Positions 25,493-33,684 of a DNA stretch of 64,000 nucleotides are shown in pieces. How positions within the stretch are numbered: the stretch's first letter is position 1; each line of letters starts with the position of its first letter. The notes under the pieces are model-generated. The model searched no databases. It worked only from the letters and a program-made list of their open reading frames with translations, and was not told the DNA's origin. Source of the DNA: Deltaproteobacteria bacterium (GTDB lineage Bacteria; Myxococcota_A; UBA796; UBA2385); contig JAEUKK010000027.1 of NCBI GenBank assembly GCA_016792625.1, positions 1 through 64,000 of the forward strand, written 5' to 3'. The position numbers and the translations under genes are program-made.

Positions 25493-26862
25493 AGGTCCTC
25501 CACAAAAGTGAGCAGCGCGGCCCGCTCTGCGGCGCTCAGTCCCAAGAAGGCGTCGCGGCTCTCTTCAGCTTCGCCGCCATGCCAAACGATGGCCTCGGTG
25601 AGGTTTCGCGCCCGCCCATCGTGCAAAAAGCGCGTGTGGTCGCTGACCTCGTCGATCAGGCCGAGGCCCCACAAGGGCGGCGTGCGCCACTCTTGGCCCG
25701 AGGCTTGCCCGAGCGGGCGGTCGTCGGCGAGGCCGGGCCCCATGTCGTGCAGCAGCAAGTCGGTGTAGGGGAAGATGCGCTGGCCCTCGTGGCCGGCCAG
25801 GGCCGCGGGGCCGGTGGTGTGGGCCGGGGTGTGGCAGGCCGCGCAGCCCAGCTCGTCGAAGAGGGCCTGCCCGGCGCGCACCTCGGGGGCGTCGGCGGCG
25901 CGGCGCACCGGCGGGGCCACCGCCCGGCTGTAGAGGATCACCAGGTCGAGGATGTGATCCTCGACCTCGGGATCACCGCCGCTGTCGGCCTCTTGGCAGT
26001 CGGGCTGGGCGGCGGTGCAGTCGTCGGCGGGGTGCAGCCGGCTGGTCAGGCCGAGGTCACCCGCGAAGGCCCCGGCCACCTGCTCGGGGATGCCCGGCGC
26101 GTCGCCCTTCCAGCCAAATCGGCCGAGCAGCTCGTCGCCAGCGGCGTTGACCCGAAGCTGGGGCCGGCCCGAGATGCCGTCGCCGTCGCTGTCTTCGGGG
26201 TCGGCCAAGGCGAAGATGTCGGCGGCCGGGATGGCCTCAAGCAGCCCGAGGCCGATCATATGCGGGCCGACCCGGGGGCTCGTGCGCAGGGCCGGGTCGG
26301 GCGCGCCGGTGATGGGGGTGATGGCGTAGGTGGGCGCCCAGAGCGTGATGGTGGCGCCGTCGGCGGTGCGCAGGTCGGTGGGCGCCTCGTGGATCACCAC
26401 CGCGGCCTCGGGCTGCAGCCCGTCGTTGGCCTGGTCTTGCAGCTGGCCGCCCCAGCTCGGGTCGGGGGTGCCGCCGTCCACCTCGTCGATCGACAGGCGG
26501 ATCAGCAGACCACCGAGCGGGCTCTGGCCGCTCTCGGGCGGGCGACCCTTGCCGTCGCGCAGGTGGCAGCCCGAGCAAGACCGGGCGTTGAACAGCGGCC
26601 CGAGGCCGTCGCGGGCGGCGGTGCTGGCCGGCGCCTCGACCCAGGCTTGGTTGAAGAAGCTGTTGCCGCTGTAAAAGTCCTGCTCGTCGGCCGGCTGTAG
26701 GTTGGCCGAGGGCATCAAAAAGGCGTTGCCGCCGAGCAACAGGCGGTTGGTGGTCTCGCCGCCGGGCAGCCAAGCTGCGGGGTCGAGGCCAGCCCCGCTG
26801 TCGACCCCTTTGGGGGCTTCGGCGCAGGCGGCCAGCAGGGGCAGCACCAGCAGGGGGCGCAT
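25489..26862 (-). CDS. Di-haem oxidoreductase lipoprotein (DHOR/thiol oxidoreductase family)
   Basis: 457 residues. Lipobox LAAC at 10-13. Two c-type haem motifs: CSGCH at 96-100 in NARSCSGCHLRDGKG, and CAACH near 340. Also the family segments GPLFNARSC and TPPLWGLGLIDEVSDHTRFLHDGRARNLTEAI. Proteins of this family (often named thiol oxidoreductase or putative peroxidase) accompany imelysins in iron-regulated loci and probably act in periplasmic electron transfer. 24 bp downstream of the first imelysin; overlaps the second by 4 bp. Confidence 0.9.
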   Translation of the reverse strand: MRPLLVLPLLAACAEAPKGVDSGAGLDPAAWLPGGETTNRLLLGGNAFLMPSANLQPADEQDFYSGNSFFNQAWVEAPASTAARDGLGPLFNARSCSGCHLRDGKGRPPESGQSPLGGLLIRLSIDEVDGGTPDPSWGGQLQDQANDGLQPEAAVVIHEAPTDLRTADGATITLWAPTYAITPITGAPDPALRTSPRVGPHMIGLGLLEAIPAADIFALADPEDSDGDGISGRPQLRVNAAGDELLGRFGWKGDAPGIPEQVAGAFAGDLGLTSRLHPADDCTAAQPDCQEADSGGDPEVEDHILDLVILYSRAVAPPVRRAADAPEVRAGQALFDELGCAACHTPAHTTGPAALAGHEGQRIFPYTDLLLHDMGPGLADDRPLGQASGQEWRTPPLWGLGLIDEVSDHTRFLHDGRARNLTEAIVWHGGEAEESRDAFLGLSAAERAALLTFVEDL

Positions 26863-26886
26863 GGGGGGCTCCGGCGGCGGGTGGGC

Positions 26887-28038
26887 CTACTCGGGGATGA
26901 CCACAGAGAGGCCGAAGCCGTCGAAGACCTCGAACAGCAGCTGCTCTTGCGCGCGCAGGCTGACGATCAGCGCCTGCACGCGGGCGTTGCCCGGGCTGCC
27001 CGGCGCGATCTCTTGGTCGTAGGGGGGCTGCAGGGCCTCGGCCAGCGCGAGGCTCTCGTCGATCTGCGCGTCGAGCGCGGCGGCGAGGTCGGGGTCTTGG
27101 GCCTCGACCACCGCGCGCACGCCCACGCCCGAGACCACGCTGCCGTCGGACCGGGTGTAGCTGCCGCGCCACACGTTCTGCACGCCGCGCACGTCTTGGA
27201 CCATGTCGCGGTGTGTGTTGTCCGAGAAGCAGGAGTGCTCGTCTTCTTGGTCGCCGCTGTCGAGGCTGGCTTGTAGGCGCTCGCCGCCGGTCTCAAAGCC
27301 GCTGAGCACGATCATGCCGGTGAGGATGTCTTCGAGCGCGGCGTCGGGGTCGTCGCCCCAGGCCTGGCCATGCGCGCCGCCGTCCCAGGCGCGGTGGACC
27401 TGGTCGAGGTGATCGACCAGCAGCCCGCTGGCCGTGGTCAGGTACAAGGCCCGGCGGTCGCCGTTGGGCGCGGTCGCGCTGCCGTCGGTCAGGTAGTCGG
27501 TGTAGGGCCGCGCCCCGGGGCCGGCGGGGTCGAAGTCTTGCCCCCAGAGCAAGAACTCGATGGCGTGAAAGCCCGTGGCGATGTTCTTCTCGCCGCCAGC
27601 CTCGTTGGCGGCCAAGAGCAGCGCCGCGTTGATCTCGTCGGTGCCGTTGATGATGCCCGCGTCAGGATCACCGACCACCGCGTCAATGTGTTGCTCATCA
27701 AGGGGCCAGGCGTTGATGTAGCCCTCGGGCCCATCGTCGGGGTTGTCGATGGGGCCGTCGTAGAAGCGGTAGACCTCGGTCTGCAGGTAGGGCTCGCGGC
27801 TCTCAAGCCACACATCGCGGGCCGCCGCGAGCGTCGCCTCGGATGGGCCAGCGCGGAGCGCGCCGAGCGCCATGTCGAGGTCTGCAGCCGCGGTGAGGCT
27901 GTCGGCCATGCTGGCGACGACGATGTCGGCGTAGCTCTCGGCGAGGGCGGGGCGGAGGTCGTCGCCCCCAGCCTCGGTTTTGCCCGCGCCACCGCAGGCG
28001 GCCAGCAGCAGGGAGAGCAGGAGGGTGGGGCGGGTCAT
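26887..28038 (-). CDS. Imelysin-family (IrpA-like) lipoprotein
   Basis: 383 residues. Signal peptide with lipobox LAAC (Cys 15). The imelysin signature GxHxxE is intact at 156-161 (GFHAIEFLLWG), with REPYLQTEVYRFYDGPID and EGYINAWPLDE upstream, as in IrpA and insulin-cleaving imelysins. The His/Glu pair is thought to bind iron. It is first gene of the four-gene operon; GGAG precedes the ATG, and a 33-bp palindrome ends 12 bp upstream, so regulation at this site is very likely. Confidence 0.9.
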   Translation of the reverse strand: MTRPTLLLSLLLAACGGAGKTEAGGDDLRPALAESYADIVVASMADSLTAAADLDMALGALRAGPSEATLAAARDVWLESREPYLQTEVYRFYDGPIDNPDDGPEGYINAWPLDEQHIDAVVGDPDAGIINGTDEINAALLLAANEAGGEKNIATGFHAIEFLLWGQDFDPAGPGARPYTDYLTDGSATAPNGDRRALYLTTASGLLVDHLDQVHRAWDGGAHGQAWGDDPDAALEDILTGMIVLSGFETGGERLQASLDSGDQEDEHSCFSDNTHRDMVQDVRGVQNVWRGSYTRSDGSVVSGVGVRAVVEAQDPDLAAALDAQIDESLALAEALQPPYDQEIAPGSPGNARVQALIVSLRAQEQLLFEVFDGFGLSVVIPE

Positions 28039-28050
28039 TGGCGCTCCGTG

Positions 28051-28083
28051 TTATGAAAGTGATTCCAGTTTTCACTTTCATAA
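28051..28083 (-). promoter_or_regulatory. 33-bp palindrome, likely operator (Fur-like) of imelysin operon
   Basis: TTATGAAAGTGA (28051-28062), 9 bp, TCACTTTCATAA (28072-28083): two perfect 12-bp arms in an AT-rich island 12 bp before the imelysin ATG. TGAAAxTGATT-type half sites and the iron-linked genes suggest a Fur-family regulator, but the arms do not match the classical Fur 19-mer exactly. It would cover the promoter or ribosome site. An RNA hairpin in the leader is the alternative. Confidence 0.75.
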
Positions 28084-28321
28084 ACTGAGGCGCCGGCCGC
28101 CGTCAAGGGGCGGCCGTCGAGGGGGCACCGCCGGCCATGGCGTCGAACCGCACGCCGACCGCGGCGGTGTGCAGGGCGTCGACGTCATTGTGTCGTCGGC
28201 CACGGGGCCCCCGGCGGTGCTGCCGTCGGGCGCCACGGTGGCACGCATCGATCAGCCGCGGGTCTCGGTGAGGTTTTCCTGGGCCGATCCGAGACGACAG
28301 AACCCTGCCTCGAAAACGAGG

Positions 28322-28350
28322 CCGGCCCCGCCGGTATGGGGCGGGGCCGG
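28322..28350 (-). terminator. Terminator of the sigma factor gene
   Basis: Perfect 11-bp stem CCGGCCCCGCC (28322-28332) and GGCGGGGCCGG (28340-28350) with a 7-base loop, 28 bp after the sigma factor stop on the minus strand. It is followed by a second small hairpin CCTCG-TTTT-CGAGG. It separates the sigma gene from the imelysin operon. Confidence 0.7.
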
Positions 28351-28377
28351 AGGGGCCGCAGCGCGGGGCGGGCTGGT

Positions 28378-29433
28378 TTAGGCCCGGGCGCCCGCGGCGG
28401 CGGCGCGGGCCACCATGGCGGCGACCGGCCCGCGGATGCCCGACTGATCCCGCAGGCGGGTCAGGGCCTCACGCTCGATCTGGCGCACGCGCTCGCGCGA
28501 CAGGCCCATCTCTTTGCCCACCTCGGAGAGGGTACGGAATTCACCGTCCTCGAGGCCGTAGCGGCGGGTGAGCACAAAACGCTGGCGCTCGGTGAGCAGC
28601 GCGTGGAAGGCGTCGTCCATGCGCGTGAGCTCTTGCTGGTTGATCGCCTCGAGATCGGGCTGGGGCGCCTCTTCGTCGCTGAGGAAGCGGTCGAGGGGGC
28701 GCGGGCGCGGGCCGTCGTCGACCGGCTGCTCGAGCGAGATCGTGTTGCCCTGGCTGAGCAGCAGCTCGGCGCGCTCTTTGTCGATGCCCACCTCGTCGGC
28801 GAGGTCGGCGACGGTGTACTCGACACCGACCGACTCAAAACGTTTCATCGCCTTGCGCAGGTTGCGGGTCTGCTCGACCGCGCAGCCGGGCAGGCGCACC
28901 GGGCGGCCCGTGTGGTCGATGGCGCGGGTCATCTGCGCGCGCACCCACCACCGGGCGTAGGTCGAGAAGCGGATGCCGCGGTCGGGGTCGAAGCGTTTGG
29001 CCGCGCGCAGCAGGCCGATGTAGCCCTCTTGCACGAGATCTTCTTCGTCCATGAAGGGGCCGGCGAGCTTGCGGGCCTCGCCGTGGGCGATGCGGCGGCC
29101 CGACATGGCGAGGCGCCAGCGCAGGTTCTCAGCGTCGTTCCACGCCTGGCTGGCCGTCGTCGCGTACTCGCGGATCTCTTTGTCTTTGCGGGCGGCCTTC
29201 TGCACGGCCTTCACCGCCTCTTCCAGGCGGTCGACGGCGCCGGCGCGGGTGCGCTCGGCCCGGTCCGGGCGGCGCATGAGGATGTCGTCGGCGTCTTTGA
29301 TGCCGGCGACCGCCTCGCGCGCGATCTGCTCGGCACGGCGGATCTTCCGCGCCATGGCCTTCTCTTCTTCGGCGGTGAGCCGCTCAGAGACGCCATCGCC
29401 GGAGTCGAAGCTGCGGAGCTGGGAGAGGGACAT
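28378..29433 (-). CDS. Sigma-70 family RNA polymerase sigma factor
   Basis: 351 residues from the ATG at 29433 (GAGG upstream; the longer frame is Pro/Arg low-complexity). Region 2 includes DLVQEGYIGLLRAAKRFD and GIRFSTYARWWVRAQMTRAID. Region 3 follows, and region 4 has TLSEVGKEMGLSRERVRQIEREAL, the -35-binding helix-turn-helix. Size and missing region 1.1 suit a group 2 (RpoS-like) factor. The segment between NLR and the DLVQEG core (WRLAMSGRRIAHGEARKLAGPFM) departs from the usual VVSIAKKY pattern, so it may be a divergent specialised factor. Confidence 0.9.
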   Translation of the reverse strand: MSLSQLRSFDSGDGVSERLTAEEEKAMARKIRRAEQIAREAVAGIKDADDILMRRPDRAERTRAGAVDRLEEAVKAVQKAARKDKEIREYATTASQAWNDAENLRWRLAMSGRRIAHGEARKLAGPFMDEEDLVQEGYIGLLRAAKRFDPDRGIRFSTYARWWVRAQMTRAIDHTGRPVRLPGCAVEQTRNLRKAMKRFESVGVEYTVADLADEVGIDKERAELLLSQGNTISLEQPVDDGPRPRPLDRFLSDEEAPQPDLEAINQQELTRMDDAFHALLTERQRFVLTRRYGLEDGEFRTLSEVGKEMGLSRERVRQIEREALTRLRDQSGIRGPVAAMVARAAAAGARA

Positions 29434-29737
29434 GCTGGGGGGACCTCTGTGAAGCGTCGCGGGCTGGGGCGGGGCCCCGAGCTCCCCCCGGGGCGCCAGC
29501 GGCGGCAGCGGGGGAGGGCGGCGCGAGGGAAGCGGGGAGGGGACAGCCGATCTGCGCGCTGCGGTGCGCGCGGGGGTGGCGGCCCAGTCGAGGTGCTGCG
29601 GGGGCTGCCGAAAGTAGAGGAGCGGAGGGCCGGGCGGCGGTCGGAGCGCGGGCGCCGACCCCCCGCGCCGGTGGGCGCCCCGAAGGCGCAGCGCGGGGGT
29701 GGACGTCGAGCGGCGGGGCGTCGAGGGGTGGGGGAGA

Positions 29738-29802
29738 GTTTCAACAAAGGGGGCGGGTCGTGTCAACCCACAATCGCTGCTCCCTCGTCACGTCGGTGTC
29801 AA
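29738..29802 (-). promoter_or_regulatory. Twin TTGACA promoter elements upstream of sigma gene
   Basis: On the minus strand GGTTGACA occurs at 29802-29797 (the TTGACA part) and again at 29766-29761, 36 bp apart. The second is followed after 17 bp by TGAAAC (29743-29738), a weak -10. Transcription from here would give the sigma gene a ~300-nt leader. The region also lies upstream of the plus-strand lipoprotein gene, so the repeats GTGTCAACC could instead be a shared regulator site. Confidence 0.45.
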
Positions 29803-30014
29803 CCGACCAGGGGCCCGCCGCGCGGGGCCCCGGCTCTGGCGACAACACCGCAGCGGGTCGAAGCATGCCAGAGCGCGGGCCTGACCTGCCACGAAATTTG
29901 CCCCGCGGCGAGGGCCTGGGCGCCGGGGTGGGCGGGAGCCCCGGTGCTATGGTGCGCGGGGCGCCGCGCGGAGCGTGCGCAGCGTGGTGCGCGACAGACG
30001 GTGGAGGACTGAGC

Positions 30015-31565
30015 ATGGACCTGATGTTTCGGCGGAGCGGGGCCCTAGGGAGCCCTGCGCTTTGCAGGACGCCGCTCGGTGAGAACGGTCGCGCCGACGT
30101 CACAGAACGCCACCTGACCGTCACCAGGGCGCTGCGCGGCCGCGGGCCGCTGGCCTTGCTGCTCGGGCTGGCCGCCTGCGCCGCGGACAAGGCGCCCGCC
30201 GGCGAAGAGGACGAGGTGGTCGACCCCGGCGACGGCGGCGGGGCGGGGGATGCTGGGGACGGCAGCTGCGATGACGACAGCGACTGCGGCCGCGGGAAGA
30301 TCTGCGTCGAGCAGGCCTGCGTGGCCGGTGATCGCAACAACAGCGCGGATGAAGCCGAGGCGCTGCGCTTTGGCGACGGTGAGACCTTCGCCGAGGGCAC
30401 CATCAACCCGGCGGGTGACCGAGACTGGTGGGTGATCGAGGCCGACGGCGGCGAGTACATCCGCGTGGTCACCGTGGTCGACGGCGAAGACGACGATGGG
30501 CCCTATGATACGGTGCTGCGCATCGAGCGAGCCAACGGCAAGCCGGTGACCTCGGCCAACGAGTTCGCCACCGGCTCGGGGGTGAGCGGCGTCGACGCGG
30601 TCGCCTTCGCCTACCTCGACGAGCCGGGCCTCTACTATGTGATCGTCGAAGACATTGGCGCCGTCGTTGAAGACGAAGAGCGCCCGCCGGAGGGCAGCGT
30701 CGACTACGTCTACGGCATCGCGCTGCAGGAGTGGGGCGCGGCTTTGGGTGAGCCCGACAGCGCTGAGGCCCCGAGCCTCATCGCGACCCTCGACACCGAC
30801 CGGATCTGGGTCAGCGTGGGCGCGCTCATCGACGCGCCGGGCGACGTCGATCACCTCGCGCTCGAGGTGCTGCTCGACGGCTACGACCTCTTCCTCGACG
30901 GCAACGACGACCTCTCAGGCAGCGATCTGGCCCCACGCCTGCGCCTCGTGGACGACGCCGGGCAGGTCTTCCTCGCCAAGGATGACGTCGGCCCCGAGGG
31001 CACCGCCTACTTCCCTGGGCTGCCCGCGGGCAGCTACCGGGTCGAGCTCAGCGACGCGGCGGGGGCCGGCGGGCCAAACCACTGGTTCTTCCTGCACGCG
31101 ATCGCCCGCGAGGCCATCGACGCCTACGCCTTTGAGAGCGAGCCCAACGACAGCGCGCCGAGCGCCGATGTGGTCGAGCAGACCGAGCTCGAGAACAGCG
31201 GCGGCAACCTGTTCACCGAGGGGGCGGTCGAGGGCCTGGCCGACGCGGGCGCTGACGAGGACTGGTTTCGTTTTGAGGCCGACTACGAGGCCAACTGGGT
31301 GGTGGTCTGCGCGAACGCGGGTGCCTATGGCGCGACCTCGACGCCGAGCATCGAGGTCTACGATGCGCTGGGCGAGCTGCTCGCGACCGGGCCGGCGAGC
31401 CCCGAGGGCAGCCCGGGTGCGCTCATCGAGAACATCGAGCTCGAGCCAGGGTCCTACCATTTGCGGGTGGTGCACCCGGCTGAGGCGCTGGGCGGGCCGG
31501 GGGACTGGTACCGGGCGTTGGTCTACGTCGCGAGTTTTGAGGTCGGGGGCTATTCTTGCCCCTGA
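30015..31565 (+). CDS. Lipoprotein with pre-peptidase-like repeats
   Basis: 516 residues from the ATG at 30015 (GGAGG upstream). A long basic n-region precedes the hydrophobic stretch and lipobox LAAC (Cys ~55). A short Cys-rich segment CDDDSDCGRGKICVEQAC follows. Three or so similar beta-sandwich units carry the signature of bacterial pre-peptidase C-terminal (PPC) domains: ADEAEAL, GDRDWWVIEADGG, GSYRVELSD, ESEPNDSAPSAD, DEDWFRFEAD, GSYHLRVVHP. PPC domains are secreted accessory modules. No catalytic domain is seen. Confidence 0.75.
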   Translation: MDLMFRRSGALGSPALCRTPLGENGRADVTERHLTVTRALRGRGPLALLLGLAACAADKAPAGEEDEVVDPGDGGGAGDAGDGSCDDDSDCGRGKICVEQACVAGDRNNSADEAEALRFGDGETFAEGTINPAGDRDWWVIEADGGEYIRVVTVVDGEDDDGPYDTVLRIERANGKPVTSANEFATGSGVSGVDAVAFAYLDEPGLYYVIVEDIGAVVEDEERPPEGSVDYVYGIALQEWGAALGEPDSAEAPSLIATLDTDRIWVSVGALIDAPGDVDHLALEVLLDGYDLFLDGNDDLSGSDLAPRLRLVDDAGQVFLAKDDVGPEGTAYFPGLPAGSYRVELSDAAGAGGPNHWFFLHAIAREAIDAYAFESEPNDSAPSADVVEQTELENSGGNLFTEGAVEGLADAGADEDWFRFEADYEANWVVVCANAGAYGATSTPSIEVYDALGELLATGPASPEGSPGALIENIELEPGSYHLRVVHPAEALGGPGDWYRALVYVASFEVGGYSCP

Positions 31566-31678
31566 GCCCGCGCGCACTGGCCCCCGTTGAAAACCACCAG
31601 GAACGGCGCGTTTTGAGGTTGTGGTCGGCGATGGAGGGGGGCGCCGCGGTCGGGTGTGGCTGCTCGGTAGCGAGGATG

Positions 31679-32524
31679 TTACGGCGTTGTTTCTGATGTT
31701 TGTGTGTCTGTGGGTGGCGGGGCGGGCTGCGCTTCGGCGGACCAGAGGGCCTCGAGGATCCGGGCGGGGCGCAGGCCGACGCAGGCGGCTGGGCCCAGCG
31801 GCCAGAGGCCGGCGGCGGGGCCGGTCAGCGCTTCGATGCAGGCGCCAAGGGGCGGCGGGCGGCGCTGGCGGTCGAAGAGTTGGTCGAGGCCGGGCTCCCC
31901 TTCGTGGATCGGGCCGGCGGCGTCGAGGATGCGGCCGTCGGCGGCCCAGAGCAGGCGCGGGGCGGCGCGCAGGGCCCGCGAGGGCGCGGTGGTGGCAGGC
32001 CAGCTGAGCGGCGGCCGGTCGGCGGCGCCCCCGGCCTCGGCGACGGCGCGGCGCAGGGCGGCGGCGAGGCGGGGCGGCGCGGGCGGCGGCGGGGCGCCTC
32101 CGCCGTGGCGCAGGAGCAGGTCGGGCGCGGCCTCGGGCGCGGCGGGCAGGGCACGGGCGGGCAGGCCGTAGCCGCGGAGAGCGCTCACCAGCGCGTCAAC
32201 CTCGGCAGGTAGGCCCACGAGCACAAGGCCCGGCGCGCGGGCGGCGCGGGCCGCGGCCAAGGCTGGGCGCAGGCCGGCGGCCCGGCGCAGGGCCGCGGCG
32301 AGGGCGGCGGGTGGGGCCCGACCCACGAGCAGCCCGCGGCCCTCGGCGGCGAGCTGGGCGTCGCGCCAGGGCGGCGGCAGGGGCAGGGGCTCGGCCAGCT
32401 CGTCGAGCGCGCCGCAGGCCGGACAGGACCACATCCAGCTGCGCACCGGGCCGGTCTCCTCCTGAATGCAGCGGGCCATCCGGTCCAGCGGGCCGCCGCA
32501 GACGGAGCAGACGGCGGGCTTCAC
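31679..32524 (-). CDS. Zinc-ribbon protein of unknown function
   Basis: 281 residues. Cys 6, 9, 34 and 37 (CSVCGG and CPACG) form an N-terminal zinc ribbon. The rest is Ala/Pro/Leu/Arg-rich with a strand pattern GLVLVGLPAEVDALVSALRGYGLPARAL that suggests an alpha/beta domain. It overlaps the glycosyltransferase gene by 4 bp (ATGA), so it is the last gene of the transsulfuration operon. Not assigned to a family. Confidence 0.65.
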   Translation of the reverse strand: MKPAVCSVCGGPLDRMARCIQEETGPVRSWMWSCPACGALDELAEPLPLPPPWRDAQLAAEGRGLLVGRAPPAALAAALRRAAGLRPALAAARAARAPGLVLVGLPAEVDALVSALRGYGLPARALPAAPEAAPDLLLRHGGGAPPPPAPPRLAAALRRAVAEAGGAADRPPLSWPATTAPSRALRAAPRLLWAADGRILDAAGPIHEGEPGLDQLFDRQRRPPPLGACIEALTGPAAGLWPLGPAACVGLRPARILEALWSAEAQPAPPPTDTQTSETTP

Positions 32525-33684
32525 GCCCCCTCCGGCGGGAACAGGGGCCCGGCGACGCCCCCGGCGGCGAGGCGCAGCAGGTCGTCGGCCACCTGAGCCC
32601 AGCCACGGCGGGCGGGCGGCAGCTTCGCGCCGACCCAGCGCTTGGCGAGCGCGAGCAGGCCGCCCAGATCGGCGGGCGGGGCCACGCCGCCGGCGCCATC
32701 GACGAGCAGAGCAGCGTCACCCACGTCGCTCGCGACGATCGGCACCCCTTGGCTGCGGTAGTCGAGCAGCTTGAGCGCGCAGAAGCCCTCGTGGGTTCCG
32801 GGCAGGGTCGGGGCCACCGCGAGGTCGAGCGCGGCGATGAAGTCGGCCAGCGCCTGACCCCAGAGGTAGCCGGCGGCCTGCACGCCGGGCGGCAGCGCTC
32901 CGGCGCCGGCGGCGACCGCGCGGCCGCCGACCGCCGCGGCCAGGGCGGGCAGCCGCTCCACCCCGTGCCAGGGGCGCATGCTCCCGACGAAGCCGACGAG
33001 CGGCACGCTGTCCTCGACGCCGAGGGCCGCCCTCCCCCGGGCCCGGTCGCCCGCCGGCAGGTCGGTGCCGTTGGGCAGCCACCGCACCGCGCGGCAGCCG
33101 ATGTCCTCGGTCAGCCAGCGGCAGAGGGCCCGGCTGGGCGCGACCACCAGCGGCGCGGCCCGCAGCACCCGCTGCTCCCAGCGGCGGGCCTCGGCGGGGT
33201 CGCGCAGCTCTTCATAGGCGCCGCGCTCGATCACGGCGGGCGCGTTGACCTCGAGCACCCAGGGCACCCCAAGGCGGTCGCTGAGCTGCAGGCCGGCGTC
33301 GCTGTACAGGCTGTGGCGCTCGACCACCAAGCGCGGCCGCCAAGGCCGGGTCGGGTGCAGGGCGTCCTCGAGCGCGGCGCGGGCGACGCTGCGGGCGGCG
33401 AACACCTCGCGGTAGCGCCGCCAGCGCAGCAGGGGGCCCGGCCAGGGCGACAGGCCCACGCAGCGGGCGGGCGTGGGCGGGCCGAAGTTGCCGCGGTGAT
33501 CGGCCTGCTGCACGGCATAGAGGCGGGTATCGGCCCGGGCGCCCAAGGCCGCGGCGAGGCCGCGCACATGGGCCGAGGCGCCGGACGGGCCCTGGACGGG
33601 CACGCCGGGAGCGCCCACCAGCAGGGCGATCCGGTTGGGCGCGGGCGGAGCATGGACCGCCGCGCGCGCGCCCGCCGGGCCCAT
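32521..33684 (-). CDS. Glycosyltransferase, family 4-like
   Basis: 387 residues, GT-B fold. The N-terminal domain has PVQGPSGASAHVRGLAAAL (the sugar-acceptor loop of GT4) and the C-terminal domain has VGFVGSMRPWHGVERL and the E-x7-E-type region THEGFCALKLLDYRSQGVPIVASDVGD. It transfers a sugar from a nucleotide donor to an unknown acceptor. The ATG directly follows the stop of the CGS/CGL gene (TAAATG), an odd partner for sulfur amino-acid genes. Confidence 0.85.
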   Translation of the reverse strand: MGPAGARAAVHAPPAPNRIALLVGAPGVPVQGPSGASAHVRGLAAALGARADTRLYAVQQADHRGNFGPPTPARCVGLSPWPGPLLRWRRYREVFAARSVARAALEDALHPTRPWRPRLVVERHSLYSDAGLQLSDRLGVPWVLEVNAPAVIERGAYEELRDPAEARRWEQRVLRAAPLVVAPSRALCRWLTEDIGCRAVRWLPNGTDLPAGDRARGRAALGVEDSVPLVGFVGSMRPWHGVERLPALAAAVGGRAVAAGAGALPPGVQAAGYLWGQALADFIAALDLAVAPTLPGTHEGFCALKLLDYRSQGVPIVASDVGDAALLVDGAGGVAPPADLGGLLALAKRWVGAKLPPARRGWAQVADDLLRLAAGGVAGPLFPPEGA

